This document shows positions 1-8,669 of a DNA stretch of 64,000 bases, in pieces. How positions within the stretch are numbered: position 1 is the stretch's first letter; each line of letters starts with the position of its first letter. Position numbers and translations under genes: made by a program. Under the pieces are notes generated by a model, which did no database searches, had not been told where the DNA came from, and was given only the letters and a program-made list of their open reading frames with translations. This DNA is from Subtercola sp. PAMC28395 (GTDB lineage Bacteria > Actinomycetota > Actinomycetes > Actinomycetales > Microbacteriaceae), in NCBI RefSeq assembly GCF_018889995.1, contig NZ_CP076547.1:1922001-1986000 (forward strand). Reading direction: 5' to 3'.

Positions 1-17
1 CCAGTTCTCCCGCGCGT

Positions 18-1265
18 TCAGTGTCGTGAATCCAGGAAGGCCTGGATGACCGGCACCGGGTGCGTCAGCCTCCACAGTGGCCCGGGGTCGGTGATCGGTG
101 CGCTCAGCTTGAGCGGTACCGTCAGTGGCCCGCCGGGCAGGTCGAAGGCGACGCTGCCGGCCGTGGTTCCGGCGAGTGCGGTCGTGACCTGGGCGGCCGA
201 GACAACCGGTTCTGTCGTGACGGGTGCCCAGCGCATCCGGTCGTCGCCCGCGAGTGCCACGCCCTCTGCCGACTGGCCCCAGGCCGTGTCGTAGCGGATG
301 AATGTGTCGCCTGCGGTCACGACAGGAGTGGGCTTCAGACTGAGCGGCGCGCTCGCCACGAGGGCGACCATGTCCTGGTGCAGTGTGTCGTAGTCGGGCT
401 CACGAAGCAGCGCCCCGTAGACCGGAACGGTGTTGCCCGCGACCGTCACCGTAACGCTGAAGAGAAAACACAGCCCCGCCTGGTCGGTGTAGCTGAGAGA
501 CAACCCGGTGACGCCCTGTTCGGGCAGATACGTTGCGAGATTGTTGACGACACGGTTCTTGTTCACCGTGGCTGAGGGCTCTGCCATGATCTCGGCGATG
601 ACCGGGTTCTCGAAGGCGAGCTGTGCCACGCGGGTGAGATCGGATGCCGTGCCCACCGAGTCTCCCGAGAGCCCGGTCGCATCGACAACAGTTGTGCTGG
701 CAAGCCCGTTCTTGGTGAGCCAGGATTTCGCGGCCGTCAGATAACCGTCGACGGAGCCGAATGCCCATCTGGCCAGCGCATCGCTGTGATTGTTGCTCGA
801 GCCGAGCAGAATGGCCTGGAGGAACTCACGCTCGGTCCACGATTCCCCCGTGATGAACGAGACGGCACGGGCGCTGTTCGCGATGTAGTCGACGTAACCG
901 GCATAGTCCTCTGCGGTCACCACGATCGACGGGCCCGGTTTGCCGGCGTCGACGGGTTTGGCGTCGAGCACCACGAGAGCCAGGATGACCTTCGCCGTGC
1001 CGCCGAGGGGAACGGCGTCGGCCTGGCCCGCTGTCGCCAGAACGGTGGGGTCGTCTCCGACGGAGATTCCGCTCGCGCCTGTCTGGGGGAGCGTGGGAGG
1101 CGATGACGCGACCGCAGGCGGGGCGGGATTCAGAACGGTTGCCGTTGCGGCCGGCAGGGGGCCCACGAGGGTTGCCGGGCCGTAGATGCCGACCGCGAGG
1201 ATGATGATGGCACCGAGACCCACGAACACCCCACGCCTGATGCGGTGGGCGAGAGTGAGCGGCAT
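18..1265 (-). CDS. Degenerate D-Ala-D-Ala carboxypeptidase-like (peptidase S11) membrane protein
   Basis: 415 aa. Residues 11-34 form one hydrophobic N-terminal segment (signal anchor), followed by a Pro/Ala/Thr-rich linker to about residue 75 and an S11/DacA-like fold. Family members cross-link or trim peptidoglycan using SxxK, SxN and KTG motifs. Here the SxxK position reads G-T-A-K (residues 89-92), so the nucleophilic serine is glycine. SxN is kept as SSN (156-158). The KTG position reads SLS (256-258) within GLSLSYTDQAG. The fold is recognisable but the protein looks catalytically dead, perhaps a peptidoglycan-binding or regulatory pseudoenzyme. The start ATG lies 6 nt after a TAGCCT -10 box, suggesting a leaderless transcript. 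Fold confidence is moderate to high; activity is doubtful. Confidence 0.85.
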   Translation of the reverse strand: MPLTLAHRIRRGVFVGLGAIIILAVGIYGPATLVGPLPAATATVLNPAPPAVASSPPTLPQTGASGISVGDDPTVLATAGQADAVPLGGTAKVILALVVLDAKPVDAGKPGPSIVVTAEDYAGYVDYIANSARAVSFITGESWTEREFLQAILLGSSNNHSDALARWAFGSVDGYLTAAKSWLTKNGLASTTVVDATGLSGDSVGTASDLTRVAQLAFENPVIAEIMAEPSATVNKNRVVNNLATYLPEQGVTGLSLSYTDQAGLCFLFSVTVTVAGNTVPVYGALLREPDYDTLHQDMVALVASAPLSLKPTPVVTAGDTFIRYDTAWGQSAEGVALAGDDRMRWAPVTTEPVVSAAQVTTALAGTTAGSVAFDLPGGPLTVPLKLSAPITDPGPLWRLTHPVPVIQAFLDSRH

Positions 1266-1271
1266 GAAGTC

Positions 1272-1277
1272 AGGCTA
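1272..1277 (-). promoter_or_regulatory. Leaderless promoter -10 (TAGCCT) for S11-like gene
   Basis: On the minus strand TAGCCT is followed by 6 nt and then the ATG, so transcription would start at or next to the start codon. No Shine-Dalgarno sequence is possible in that spacing. Confidence 0.5.
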
Positions 1278-1300
1278 ACCCGCCGGTGCGTGTATTCCGC

Positions 1301-1669
1301 TCAGGCCCAGCCGAGTTCGTGTAGACGCTCGTCGTCGATGCCGTAGAAGTGGCCGATCTCGTGGACGAGAGTGGTGTGGATCTCGTCGCGGAGCTCGTCT
1401 TCGTTTTCGCACACCGAGAGCAGCGGTAGCCGAAAGAGCACGATGCGGTCGGGCAGTTCGCCGAAACCGTAGTCACCTCGCTCGGTGAGCGCGATTCCCT
1501 CGTAGAGTCCGAGCAGATCGAGAGAGCCGTCTTCGGGGAGGTCTTCGACCACGAAGATGACATTGTCGAGCCCGTCGACCATCTCGTCGGGCAACAGGTC
1601 GAGTTCTTCGACCACAAGGGCTTCGAATGCGGCGGCGTCGAGCTCGATCATCCGGAGCAGGCCCTTCAT
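1301..1669 (-). CDS. Minimal zinc metallopeptidase (zincin-like, PF06262 type)
   Basis: Up to 122 aa; a second in-frame ATG at 1651 would give 116 aa and fits the family's usual start better. The C-terminus carries the family signature HEIGHFYGIDDERLHELG, with H103, E104 and H107 as the HExxH zinc site and an Asp a few residues later as the likely third ligand. These small cytoplasmic minigluzincin-like proteins are widespread in actinobacteria; their substrate is unknown. It lies downstream of and in the same direction as tRNA-His, separated by a hairpin terminator, so it is probably transcribed separately. Confidence 0.88.
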   Translation of the reverse strand: MKGLLRMIELDAAAFEALVVEELDLLPDEMVDGLDNVIFVVEDLPEDGSLDLLGLYEGIALTERGDYGFGELPDRIVLFRLPLLSVCENEDELRDEIHTTLVHEIGHFYGIDDERLHELGWA

Positions 1670-1689
1670 GCGGGAGACAAGCGGTTAAC

Positions 1690-1724
1690 GAAGAAATGAC
1701 CCGAAAGCGCCGGGCCATTTCTTC
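1690..1724 (-). terminator. Hairpin terminator downstream of tRNA-His
   Basis: The arms GAAGAAATG/CATTTCTTC pair perfectly, then one A-C mismatch, then CCCG/CGGG around a 7-nt loop. On the minus strand it follows tRNA-His and precedes the metallopeptidase start. The plus side is followed by pyrimidine-rich DNA. Confidence 0.7.
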
Positions 1725-1758
1725 TTCTGCAACTTTTCACAGTGCTGTTTTTCTCTGC

Positions 1759-1834
1759 TGGGGTGAGTAACGGGGCTCGAACCCGCGGCCTCCTAGACCA
1801 CAACCAGGCGCTCTGCCAACTGAGCTATACCCAC
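1759..1834 (-). tRNA. tRNA-His (GTG)
   Basis: Minus strand. The acceptor GTGGGTA pairs with TACTCAC, the D-stem is GCTC/GAGC, the anticodon stem CCTGG/CTAGG encloses loop TTGTGGT giving anticodon GTG, and the T-arm has GTTCGAGCC. The discriminator is C, as expected for tRNA-His, and CCA is encoded. Confidence 0.97.
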
Positions 1835-1875
1835 CAGGCTGTCGACCCGTCAAACGGGGCAACCAGAGAAGTCTA

Positions 1876-2496
1876 TTACAGCTTTGCGGCGAACTCGTTC
1901 ACGACGTCTGCTGCAATGGTCTTGAGGTCGGCGGATGCGGGGCCCGGAGGAGCCACGAACACGGCCTTGCGGTAATACTCGAGTTCGCGGATCGACTCGA
2001 GAATGTCGGCGAGGGCGCGGTGGCCGCCGTCTTTGGCGGGTGCGTGGAAGTAGATGGGCGGGAACCAGCGTCGGGCCAATTCTTTGATCGACGACACGTC
2101 GACGCTGCGGTAGTGCAGGTGGGCGTCGACCCGCGGCATGTACTTCGCCAGGAACATGCGGTCGGTGCCGATGGTGTTGCCCGCGATCGGGGCCTTCATC
2201 TCGTTCGGTACGAACTTCAGAATGTATTCGAGAACCTCGTACTCCGCCTCCGCCAGGCTGACGCCGTTCGGGATGAGCGCGTCGAGGCCGCTCGTGGCGT
2301 GCATGTTGCGCACGAAGTCGTTCATGTTCGACAGCGCAGAGTCGTCGGGCTTGATGACGATGGTGAAGCCGGGGTCGACCAGGTTCAGGTCGAAGTCGGT
2401 GATGACGACGGCCACCTCGACCAGTTCGTCGATCGCCAGGTCGAGCCCGGTCATTTCACAGTCGATCCAGACCAGTCGGTCTGTTTGTGCACTCAT
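1876..2496 (-). CDS. orn: Oligoribonuclease (DEDDh 3'-5' exoribonuclease)
   Basis: 206 aa. It degrades 2-5-nt RNA oligomers, the last step of mRNA decay, and linear dinucleotides such as pGpG. The first DEDD motif is [10 protein letters not shown] (D12, E14). The [16 protein letters not shown] segment supplies the second Asp and the GGHRALADI segment the His and final Asp of a DEDDh enzyme. Length is typical. The ATG is 7 nt after TAGACT, so the transcript is probably leaderless. It is essential in many bacteria and cooperates with the RNase E-type enzyme at 50-53 kb. Confidence 0.97.
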   Translation of the reverse strand: MSAQTDRLVWIDCEMTGLDLAIDELVEVAVVITDFDLNLVDPGFTIVIKPDDSALSNMNDFVRNMHATSGLDALIPNGVSLAEAEYEVLEYILKFVPNEMKAPIAGNTIGTDRMFLAKYMPRVDAHLHYRSVDVSSIKELARRWFPPIYFHAPAKDGGHRALADILESIRELEYYRKAVFVAPPGPASADLKTIAADVVNEFAAKL

Positions 2497-2503
2497 GTGG
2501 TCG

Positions 2504-2509
2504 AGTCTA
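2504..2509 (-). promoter_or_regulatory. Leaderless promoter -10 (TAGACT) for orn
   Basis: TAGACT lies 7 nt before the orn ATG on the minus strand. No ribosome-binding site is present between them. Confidence 0.55.
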
Positions 2510-2552
2510 CCGGTGACGATTCAGGTCAACGGCTGAGGTCCCAGGCAACGCC

Positions 2553-3506
2553 TCAGCTGATCAGGATCGCGGAACTGTCCAGAACTTCAGTGATGACAGA
2601 CGTGATGTCGGCTGTCGGGCGACAGGTCACATCCACGAAGACGCCCTGACCAGAGGCCGCGAACGCGCGGGCCGTGGTGATGAAGCTGTTGTTCGACTGG
2701 TCGGTTCCAGACATCGCGCGGGTCTGGACCACGGAGTCGGCGTTGACGACGTTCTGGTTGATGTAGTCATCGCTCGCGTTGGCGGAGACATCGTCGACGG
2801 TGGTCTTGTCGATCAGCGCGAGATAACTTTCGGTGGTAGCGCGGTCATCGCCCGCGGTCAGGGTCACCTTCGGGTCGAGCGGGCCCTGGTGAAACGTGGT
2901 GCGACAGAGGTTGTCGGCAGAGATGTAGGTCCACGTTCCCTCGGCACCCTTGGCCAGGCCTGCCTTCCAGCCAGCCGTGCCGAGAAGGCCGTCGCTGATC
3001 TGCGGGATGGACTCAGGGGTCAGGGTGGTACCCGCCTCGAACGTGAGGTCTGCGGCTGCCGGGCCCTGCGGAACCGGAACTGCCGCGGTCGGCAGGAGCG
3101 GGTTGAATCCGCCCGGATCGTAGACACGCTGGGCGTGGCTGAGAGTGAGAACCAGGATCACCACGAGCACGATCACCGCCGCAAGGTCGATCACGATGCG
3201 CACGTAGCCGATGATCACACCGGCCAGCGCCAGTCCGTGGCCGCGCTCGCCCGTCTTCCGGATCTGCGAGAGCGCGATGTGCCCGGTGATGACCCCGGCG
3301 ATCGAGACGATGAATGACGAGACGAACGACACGATCGCGAGCACATTGAACTGCGCTTGGTTGAGTGGCGCGGCGGGAAGTGGCGCTGGGGGAAGAGGGG
3401 TCGTAGGGAACGGCGTCGGGGGAAATAGCGTTGCGGGAAGTAGCGCTGGGGGGAGTGGCGCTGGGGGGATCTGGGCTGCGGGCTGGGGAGATTCCGGTTC
3501 GCTCAC
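2553..3506 (-). CDS. DUF4190-type membrane protein with proline-rich N-terminus
   Basis: 317 aa, GTG start with a GAGAG Shine-Dalgarno element upstream. Residues about 10-50 are a low-complexity Pro/Leu/Ala/Thr tract built from a degenerate 15-nt repeat visible in the DNA at about 3365-3470. Two hydrophobic segments follow (about 55-80 and 95-125) around GHIALSQIRKTGERG, the hallmark of the DUF4190 membrane module. The remaining 190 residues are predicted extracytoplasmic and resemble no enzyme I recognise. Function is unknown. It faces away from the divergent DinB-cupin gene. Confidence 0.8.
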   Translation of the reverse strand: MSEPESPQPAAQIPPAPLPPALLPATLFPPTPFPTTPLPPAPLPAAPLNQAQFNVLAIVSFVSSFIVSIAGVITGHIALSQIRKTGERGHGLALAGVIIGYVRIVIDLAAVIVLVVILVLTLSHAQRVYDPGGFNPLLPTAAVPVPQGPAAADLTFEAGTTLTPESIPQISDGLLGTAGWKAGLAKGAEGTWTYISADNLCRTTFHQGPLDPKVTLTAGDDRATTESYLALIDKTTVDDVSANASDDYINQNVVNADSVVQTRAMSGTDQSNNSFITTARAFAASGQGVFVDVTCRPTADITSVITEVLDSSAILIS

Positions 3507-3672
3507 GTGGTGCTCTCTGTTCGTGGGTTCGCGCCCCGGGCCGTGTCTGCAGTGAAGACGTTACACCGCGCCGGATGCCCGGCCGCCCTTGTGCGGTTCG
3601 CTGGAGTCGCCGCCTCGAGCTGCCGGCACGACGGGTCTCGCGTTCGGGCGGCAAAGATGTGAGGCTGGAGTC

Positions 3673-4602
3673 ATGGACGACGTGAACGCGAAGACTGTTC
3701 TCCAGCGCTATCTGCAGACCGGGAGAGACGCGCTGCTCTGGAAGCTCGAGGGCCTTTCCGAGTACGACGTCAGGCGACCAATGGTGACGAGCGGAACCAA
3801 TCTGCTCGGCATCGTGAAACACACCGCGAGTGTGGAGGCCGGGTACTTCGGTGAGGTCTTCGACCGCCCGTTCGCTGAGCCACTGCCCTGGATTGCCGCC
3901 GATGCCGAAGACAACGCCGACATGTGGGCGACACTCGAAGAATCGCCGGAATCCATCATCGGCCTGTACCACCGGGTCTGGGCCAACTCCGATGCCACCA
4001 TCGCCGCCCTGCCACTGGATGCACCGGGCGTCGTGCCTTGGTGGCCGGGCGAGCGTGGCAAGGTCACCCTGCAGCAGATCCTCGTGCACATGATCGCCGA
4101 GACCCACCGCCACGCCGGGCACGCCGACATCGTTCGTGAACTCATCGACGGCTCGGCTGGGCTCCGGGCAGACAACAGCAACCTTCCGGAAGGCGACCGG
4201 GCCTGGTGGGAGTCGTACCGACGTCGACTCGAAACCGTCGCTCTCAGCACGCGCGAGGGTGTCGATGACCCTACCGTGACAGACCCCGCCAACTACAGGG
4301 CGCTCTGGGAGAACGAGTTTGTGCGGGTGCTGGAGTACGACGACGTTCCCGGTGCCGAAACGAGCCCCCACGATCATCCGAACTCCGTCATGGTCACTCT
4401 GTCGGGGTTCGACCGGCGGCTCTCCTCGGGTGGGCGCGAATCCGATGTGAGCCTGCCCCGTGGCAAGGCCGTGTGGTTGCCTGCTCAACGGCACTCCGGC
4501 ACCAACACGGGCGAGACGCCGACGCACACGATTCTCGTAGAACTCAAGGGCGCAGCTGCCGGCACTGCTTTGGGCGCGTCTCTCGGGCCGCAGGATCTGT
4601 AG
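3673..4602 (+). CDS. DinB-family / cupin fusion protein
   Basis: 309 aa from the ATG at 3673, which has GGAG just upstream; the open frame extends further 5' without domain support. Residues 1-195 are a DinB/DUF664-like four-helix bundle with the family's spaced histidines (KHTASVEAGYF, then HMIAETHRHAGH), a likely metal site. Residues about 205-309 form a small cupin, with SPHDHPNSVMVTLSG carrying the HxH pair and a later QRHSG histidine, but no clear Glu ligand in motif 1. DinB proteins are usually stand-alone thiol-dependent transferases or detoxification enzymes; the cupin fusion is unusual. The GNAT gene starts 4 nt downstream, so the two are probably cotranscribed. Confidence 0.85.
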   Translation: MDDVNAKTVLQRYLQTGRDALLWKLEGLSEYDVRRPMVTSGTNLLGIVKHTASVEAGYFGEVFDRPFAEPLPWIAADAEDNADMWATLEESPESIIGLYHRVWANSDATIAALPLDAPGVVPWWPGERGKVTLQQILVHMIAETHRHAGHADIVRELIDGSAGLRADNSNLPEGDRAWWESYRRRLETVALSTREGVDDPTVTDPANYRALWENEFVRVLEYDDVPGAETSPHDHPNSVMVTLSGFDRRLSSGGRESDVSLPRGKAVWLPAQRHSGTNTGETPTHTILVELKGAAAGTALGASLGPQDL

Positions 4603-4606
4603 GAGC

Positions 4607-5017
4607 ATGCGCGTACGCGATCTGACGAGTGCCGATGCCCGTGGCGTTGTTGCCCTGTGGCACGAAGCCGGGCTCACGAGGCCGTGGAATCCGCCCGAAA
4701 CCGACCTGCAACGGGCCCTCGACACCTCGACATCGACCGTGCTCGGCGCGTTCGACGGCGAGGAGTTGTGCGGGACTGTCATGGTCGGCCACGACGGGCA
4801 CCGCGGCTGGATCTACTACCTCGCCGTGAGCGGGAGTCGGCGGGGAATCGGCCTGGGCAGGCTGTTGATGTCGAGAGCAGAAGACTGGCTGCGGGAACAG
4901 GCCGTAGTGAAAGTGCAACTCATGGTGCGGTCGTCGAACACGGAGGTACTCGGGTTCTACGACCACCTCGGGTACGAAGACGCGGCCGTCGAGGTGCGGT
5001 CGAAGTGGCTCACCTGA
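4607..5017 (+). CDS. GNAT family N-acetyltransferase (YpeA-like)
   Basis: 136 aa. Single GNAT domain: beta-strand WIYYLAVSGSRRGIGLG provides the acetyl-CoA pyrophosphate loop (R-R-G-I-G-L-G, motif A), followed by a helix LLMSRAEDWLREQ, and motif B SSNTEVLGFYDHLGYE. Length and layout match the YpeA-type acetyltransferases whose substrates are unknown. It starts 4 nt after the DinB-cupin stop and is followed by a convergent gene. Confidence 0.9.
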   Translation: MRVRDLTSADARGVVALWHEAGLTRPWNPPETDLQRALDTSTSTVLGAFDGEELCGTVMVGHDGHRGWIYYLAVSGSRRGIGLGRLLMSRAEDWLREQAVVKVQLMVRSSNTEVLGFYDHLGYEDAAVEVRSKWLT

Positions 5018-5051
5018 TCGGCTGCTTGGCTGGGCCTGCCAGCTTCAGGGC

Positions 5052-5408
5052 TCAGCCCGCTCTGAGCTCGATCTGGGCCTTGCGCCCAAGGAGGAACCTC
5101 TCCAGCAATTCGACAGGCAGGTCTTCGCCCTCTCGCAGGTGGATGGAACCCTTGGTGGTCTCGAGGCCGAGCGCGTTCACCTCTGCAGCGAGTTCGCCCA
5201 GATTTCCGAACGGGTAGACACCGATGTGCTTCCTCGTGCTCATGACCGACAGGAGGCCCTTGCCTCGGTAGAGAAGCGACGGCATTCCGTAGCTGACTCC
5301 GGCCACTGCCTCCGGCACGATCGTGCGGGCGCGCGTGTAGATCTCGTCGATTCTCGTTCGCGTGGGCTCGGCGATGGTGTCCAGGTACTCGGTGATGACG
5401 TCGCTCAT
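5052..5408 (-). CDS. DUF1801 / YdhG-type iron-chaperone-like protein
   Basis: 118 aa. Matches the small alpha/beta YdhG/DUF1801 fold: an N-terminal helix (ITEYLDTIAEPTRTRIDEIY), then EAVAGVSYGMPSLLYRGKGL and a beta-rich region HIGVYPFGN, with GSIHLREGEDLP near the C-terminus. Some homologues are frataxin-like iron chaperones; most are unstudied. The ATG overlaps the TGA of the preceding UvrA-like gene (ATGA), implying translational coupling to it. Confidence 0.85.
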   Translation of the reverse strand: MSDVITEYLDTIAEPTRTRIDEIYTRARTIVPEAVAGVSYGMPSLLYRGKGLLSVMSTRKHIGVYPFGNLGELAAEVNALGLETTKGSIHLREGEDLPVELLERFLLGRKAQIELRAG

Positions 5409-7831
5409 GACGCAGCGGCTGCCGGGATGTTGCTGCCGGAGACGTAGGCGGCGAGGTGCTCGCCGGTGAGAGTCGAGGGAGTGGCGACAAGGTCGGCGGG
5501 GGTGCCCTCGAAGACGACCCGGCCACCGTCGTGGCCGGCGCCGGGGCCGAGGTCGATCATCCAGTCGGCGTGGGCCATCACCGCCTGGTGGTGTTCGATG
5601 ACGATCACCGATCGCCCCGAATCGACGAGCCTGTCGAGCAGGCCGAGGAGTTGCGCTACGTCGGCGAGATGTAGGCCCGCGGTGGGTTCGTCGAGCACGT
5701 AGATCGCGCCCTTCTCGGCCATGTGGGTCGCCAGTTTGAGCCGCTGGCGCTCGCCGCCGGAGAGCGTCGGGAGGGGCTGGCCGATGCTGAGGTAGCCGAG
5801 CCCGACGTCGACGAGCCGGGCGAGGATGGCGTGGGCGGGCGCATTGCGCGCTTCACCGGCACCGAAGAACTGTTCTGCCTCGGTGACCGACATGCCGAGC
5901 ACCTCGCTGATGTCACGGCCGCCGAGATGGTAGTCGAGCACCGAGGCGAGAAACCGTTTGCCGTCGCACTCCTCGCAGGTGGTCGCGACCCCGGCCATCA
6001 TGGCGAGGTCTGTGTAGATGACCCCGGCCCCATTGCAGACCGGGCACGCACCCTCAGAGTTGGAGCTGAAGAGTGCGGGCTTCACGCCGTTCGCTTTCGC
6101 GAACGCCTTGCGGATGGGCTCGAGCAGCCCGGTGTACGTGGCGGGGTTGCTCCTTCTGGAGCCGCGGATCACGCTCTGGTCGACCGTCACAACGGTGCCG
6201 TGGGCGGTTTCGGGTGCGCGGCTCACCGAACCGTGGATGAGCGAACTCTTGCCGGAGCCGGCGACACCCGTGATGACGCACAGCACGCCGAGAGGAATGT
6301 CGACGTCGACGCTCTGGAGGTTGTTCGCTTCCGCGCCGCGGATCTCGAAGCTGCCAGTGCGCGTGCGCACCTCGTTCTTGAGGGTCGCCCTGTCGTCGAA
6401 GTGCTTTCCGGTGATCGTGTCGCTTGATCGCAATTCGTCGACAGTGCCTTCGAAACAGATCGAGCCGCCTGCCGAGCCGGCACCGGGGCCCAGGTCGATG
6501 ACGTGGTCGGCGATCGCGATCGTCTCGGGCTTGTGTTCGACGACGAGAACCGTGTTGCCCTTGTCTCGCAGCCGCAGGAGCAGGTTGTTCATGCTCTGGA
6601 TGTCGTGGGGATGCAGGCCCGTCGTCGGCTCGTCGAACACATACGTCACGTCGGTGAGGGAGGAGCCGAGGTGGCGGATCATCTTCACGCGTTGTGCCTC
6701 TCCACCCGAGAGCGTGCCCGATGGCCTGTCGAGCGACAGGTACCCCAGGCCGATCTCCACGATCGAATCGAGGATCTGCTGCAGTGAATCCAGGAGCGGC
6801 CGCACTGTCGACTCGTCGAGCCCGCGGATCCACTCGGCGAGGTCGCTGATCTGCATCGAGCAGGCCTCGGCGATGTTCACTCCGCCGATGCGCGACGAAC
6901 GGGCACCTTCGCTGAGTCGGGTACCGCCGCACTCGGGGCACGCGGTGAAGGTCACCGCGCGATCGACAAACGCACGGATGTGGGGCTGCAGGGCATCCGG
7001 ATCCTTGGAGAGAAAGGAGTTCTGGACGCGGGGAATGAGGCCCTCGAACGTGAGGTTGACCCCATTGATCTTGACCTTCACCGGTTCGTGGTGGAGGAAG
7101 TCCTGGAGTTCGGTCTCGGTGTAGTCGCGGATCGGCTTGTCGGGGTCGAAGAAACCCGAGCCCGCGATGATGCGCACCATCCAGCCGTCGCCGGTATAGC
7201 CCGGCACGGTGATCGCTCCCGCATTGATCGACTTCGCATCGTCGAAGAGCTGGGTGAGGTCGATGTCGGAGACGGTGCCCCGACCTTCGCAGCGCGGGCA
7301 CATGCCGCCGGTACGGGAGAACGACTGGGCGACGGTCTTGCTGGCGGCGCCTCGATCGACGGTGATGGCACCGCTGGCCCGGATCGAAGCGACATTGAAG
7401 GAGAATGCACTCGGCGGCCCGATGTGGGGCTGCCCGAGACGGCTGAACACGATTCGCAGGAGTGCTGTGGCGTCGGTCGCAGTGCCGACGGTGGAGCGGA
7501 CATCGCCCCCCAGTCGCTGCTGGTCGACGATGATCGCCGTGGTCAGGCCTTCGAGTACGTCGACGTCGGGGCGGGCCTGCGTGGGCATGAAACCCTGCAC
7601 GAATGCGCTGTAGGTCTCGTTGATCATCCTCTGCGACTCTGCGGCGATGGTGCCGAAGACCAGGGAGCTCTTGCCTGAGCCCGAAACGCCGGTGAAGACG
7701 GTCAGCCGGCGTTTGGGAATGGTGACGCTGACGTCTTTGAGGTTGTTCACGTGCGCGCCCTGTACACGGATCTGGTCGTGGATGTCTGCGGCGTGGCCGA
7801 GCGGTCGTTGCGTGCCGGAGCTGGATTCCAT
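5405..7831 (-). CDS. UvrA-like ABC ATPase (excinuclease subunit A paralogue)
   Basis: 808 aa from the ATG at 7831 (an in-frame upstream extension to 8023 lacks homology and overlaps the next gene). Two ABC modules: Walker [10 protein letters not shown] at 48-56 and GVAGSGKSS in the second half; signatures [10 protein letters not shown] and [10 protein letters not shown], each followed by a DEPT Walker B. CxxC pairs (CPRC, CPEC, CPVC, CEEC) supply the zinc modules. At 808 aa it is shorter than genuine UvrA (about 950 aa), like the UvrA2/DrrC-type proteins linked to drug or DNA-adduct resistance. No uvrB or uvrC lies nearby. Its stop overlaps the DUF1801 start. The ATG follows TAGGCT by 7 nt. 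Confidence 0.92.
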   Translation of the reverse strand: MESSSGTQRPLGHAADIHDQIRVQGAHVNNLKDVSVTIPKRRLTVFTGVSGSGKSSLVFGTIAAESQRMINETYSAFVQGFMPTQARPDVDVLEGLTTAIIVDQQRLGGDVRSTVGTATDATALLRIVFSRLGQPHIGPPSAFSFNVASIRASGAITVDRGAASKTVAQSFSRTGGMCPRCEGRGTVSDIDLTQLFDDAKSINAGAITVPGYTGDGWMVRIIAGSGFFDPDKPIRDYTETELQDFLHHEPVKVKINGVNLTFEGLIPRVQNSFLSKDPDALQPHIRAFVDRAVTFTACPECGGTRLSEGARSSRIGGVNIAEACSMQISDLAEWIRGLDESTVRPLLDSLQQILDSIVEIGLGYLSLDRPSGTLSGGEAQRVKMIRHLGSSLTDVTYVFDEPTTGLHPHDIQSMNNLLLRLRDKGNTVLVVEHKPETIAIADHVIDLGPGAGSAGGSICFEGTVDELRSSDTITGKHFDDRATLKNEVRTRTGSFEIRGAEANNLQSVDVDIPLGVLCVITGVAGSGKSSLIHGSVSRAPETAHGTVVTVDQSVIRGSRRSNPATYTGLLEPIRKAFAKANGVKPALFSSNSEGACPVCNGAGVIYTDLAMMAGVATTCEECDGKRFLASVLDYHLGGRDISEVLGMSVTEAEQFFGAGEARNAPAHAILARLVDVGLGYLSIGQPLPTLSGGERQRLKLATHMAEKGAIYVLDEPTAGLHLADVAQLLGLLDRLVDSGRSVIVIEHHQAVMAHADWMIDLGPGAGHDGGRVVFEGTPADLVATPSTLTGEHLAAYVSGSNIPAAAAS

Positions 7832-7838
7832 GGGACTC

Positions 7839-7844
7839 AGCCTA
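7839..7844 (-). promoter_or_regulatory. Leaderless promoter -10 (TAGGCT) for UvrA-like gene
   Basis: TAGGCT on the minus strand, 7 nt before the ATG at 7831; this also supports choosing that ATG rather than the longer open frame. Confidence 0.5.
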
Positions 7845-7880
7845 GGAGGTTCGGGCCTCGCAGGGAGGGAGCCGCAGAGC

Positions 7881-8669
7881 TCAGAACAGGGGCCAGGGCA
7901 CCGCGGGCATCTCACCGCGGGGCGCAGGAAACCTGCCGCGCGCCAGCAGCCGCTCGCATCTCGTTTCAAGGGCGGCGATTTCGCGCCCGGTGAGCAGCGG
8001 TTCAAGCGCTGCGCCGAGCTCACCCTGGATGTCTGCCACCACCTTTTCGACCCCCTGCCGTTCAGCGACGCTGAGCTCGTCGCCCCGCCATCCCCAGAGA
8101 ACCGTGCGCAGCTTGTATTCGGCGTGAAAGGTCAGGCCGTGGTCGATCCCGTGGCGGTGGCCGCCGGGCATCGGCAGAATGTGGCCGCCTTTGCGATCGG
8201 CATTGTTCACGACGATGTCGAACACGGCCATTCTCCGAAGCTCCGGCGAATCCTCGTGCACGAGCGACACCGGATGATCTTCCTCGTCGATCCCGTCGAA
8301 GACGTGACGCCAGCCTTCGCCGGGTACGGAATCCGTCGGCACGAGGTCGACGGCGTCCTGCCCCCCATCGTATTCCTGCCACAGTTGAACCGAGCCTGTG
8401 CCCAGAGGGCCGTCATGCAGCCACGTGCGGGGCACGATGTTCCAGCCGATCGACTGCGAGACGAGATAGGCGGCGGCCTCCCGGTGTGCGAGGTTCCCGT
8501 CGGGAAAGTCCCAGAGGGGTCGTTCGCCGGAGATGGGCTTGTAGATGACCGGCACGTCTCCGATCGTGCCGAAGAAGGCTGCGTTCGAGGCCGTTCTGAT
8601 CTGGCCCTTCAGCTCGAGCTCGCCTCGCGAGGGTTCGTCACGCCCGGCGAGGTCACCCTCTGTTGTCAC
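7881..8669 (-). CDS. SCO1664-family kinase-like protein
   Basis: 262 aa from a GTG at 8669 that overlaps the DUF3090 stop as GTGA; an ATG at 8693 would add 8 residues inside that gene. The protein belongs to the actinobacterial SCO1664 family with a PI3/4-kinase/HipA-like core: VIYKPISGERPLWDFP carries the ATP-binding lysine, HREAAAYLVSQ the first helix, FDIVVNNADRKGGHIL the catalytic-loop-like Asp/Asn, and HGIDHGLTFH a DFG-like metal Asp. Substrate is unknown. It is the third gene of a conserved cassette with a histidine phosphatase and DUF3090. Confidence 0.88.
   Translation of the reverse strand: MTTEGDLAGRDEPSRGELELKGQIRTASNAAFFGTIGDVPVIYKPISGERPLWDFPDGNLAHREAAAYLVSQSIGWNIVPRTWLHDGPLGTGSVQLWQEYDGGQDAVDLVPTDSVPGEGWRHVFDGIDEEDHPVSLVHEDSPELRRMAVFDIVVNNADRKGGHILPMPGGHRHGIDHGLTFHAEYKLRTVLWGWRGDELSVAERQGVEKVVADIQGELGAALEPLLTGREIAALETRCERLLARGRFPAPRGEMPAVPWPLF

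Noticed and set aside
3013..4782. 589-codon minus frame crossing two genes
   Set aside because: Covers the DUF4190 N-terminus and the DinB-cupin region out of frame; no coherent domain.
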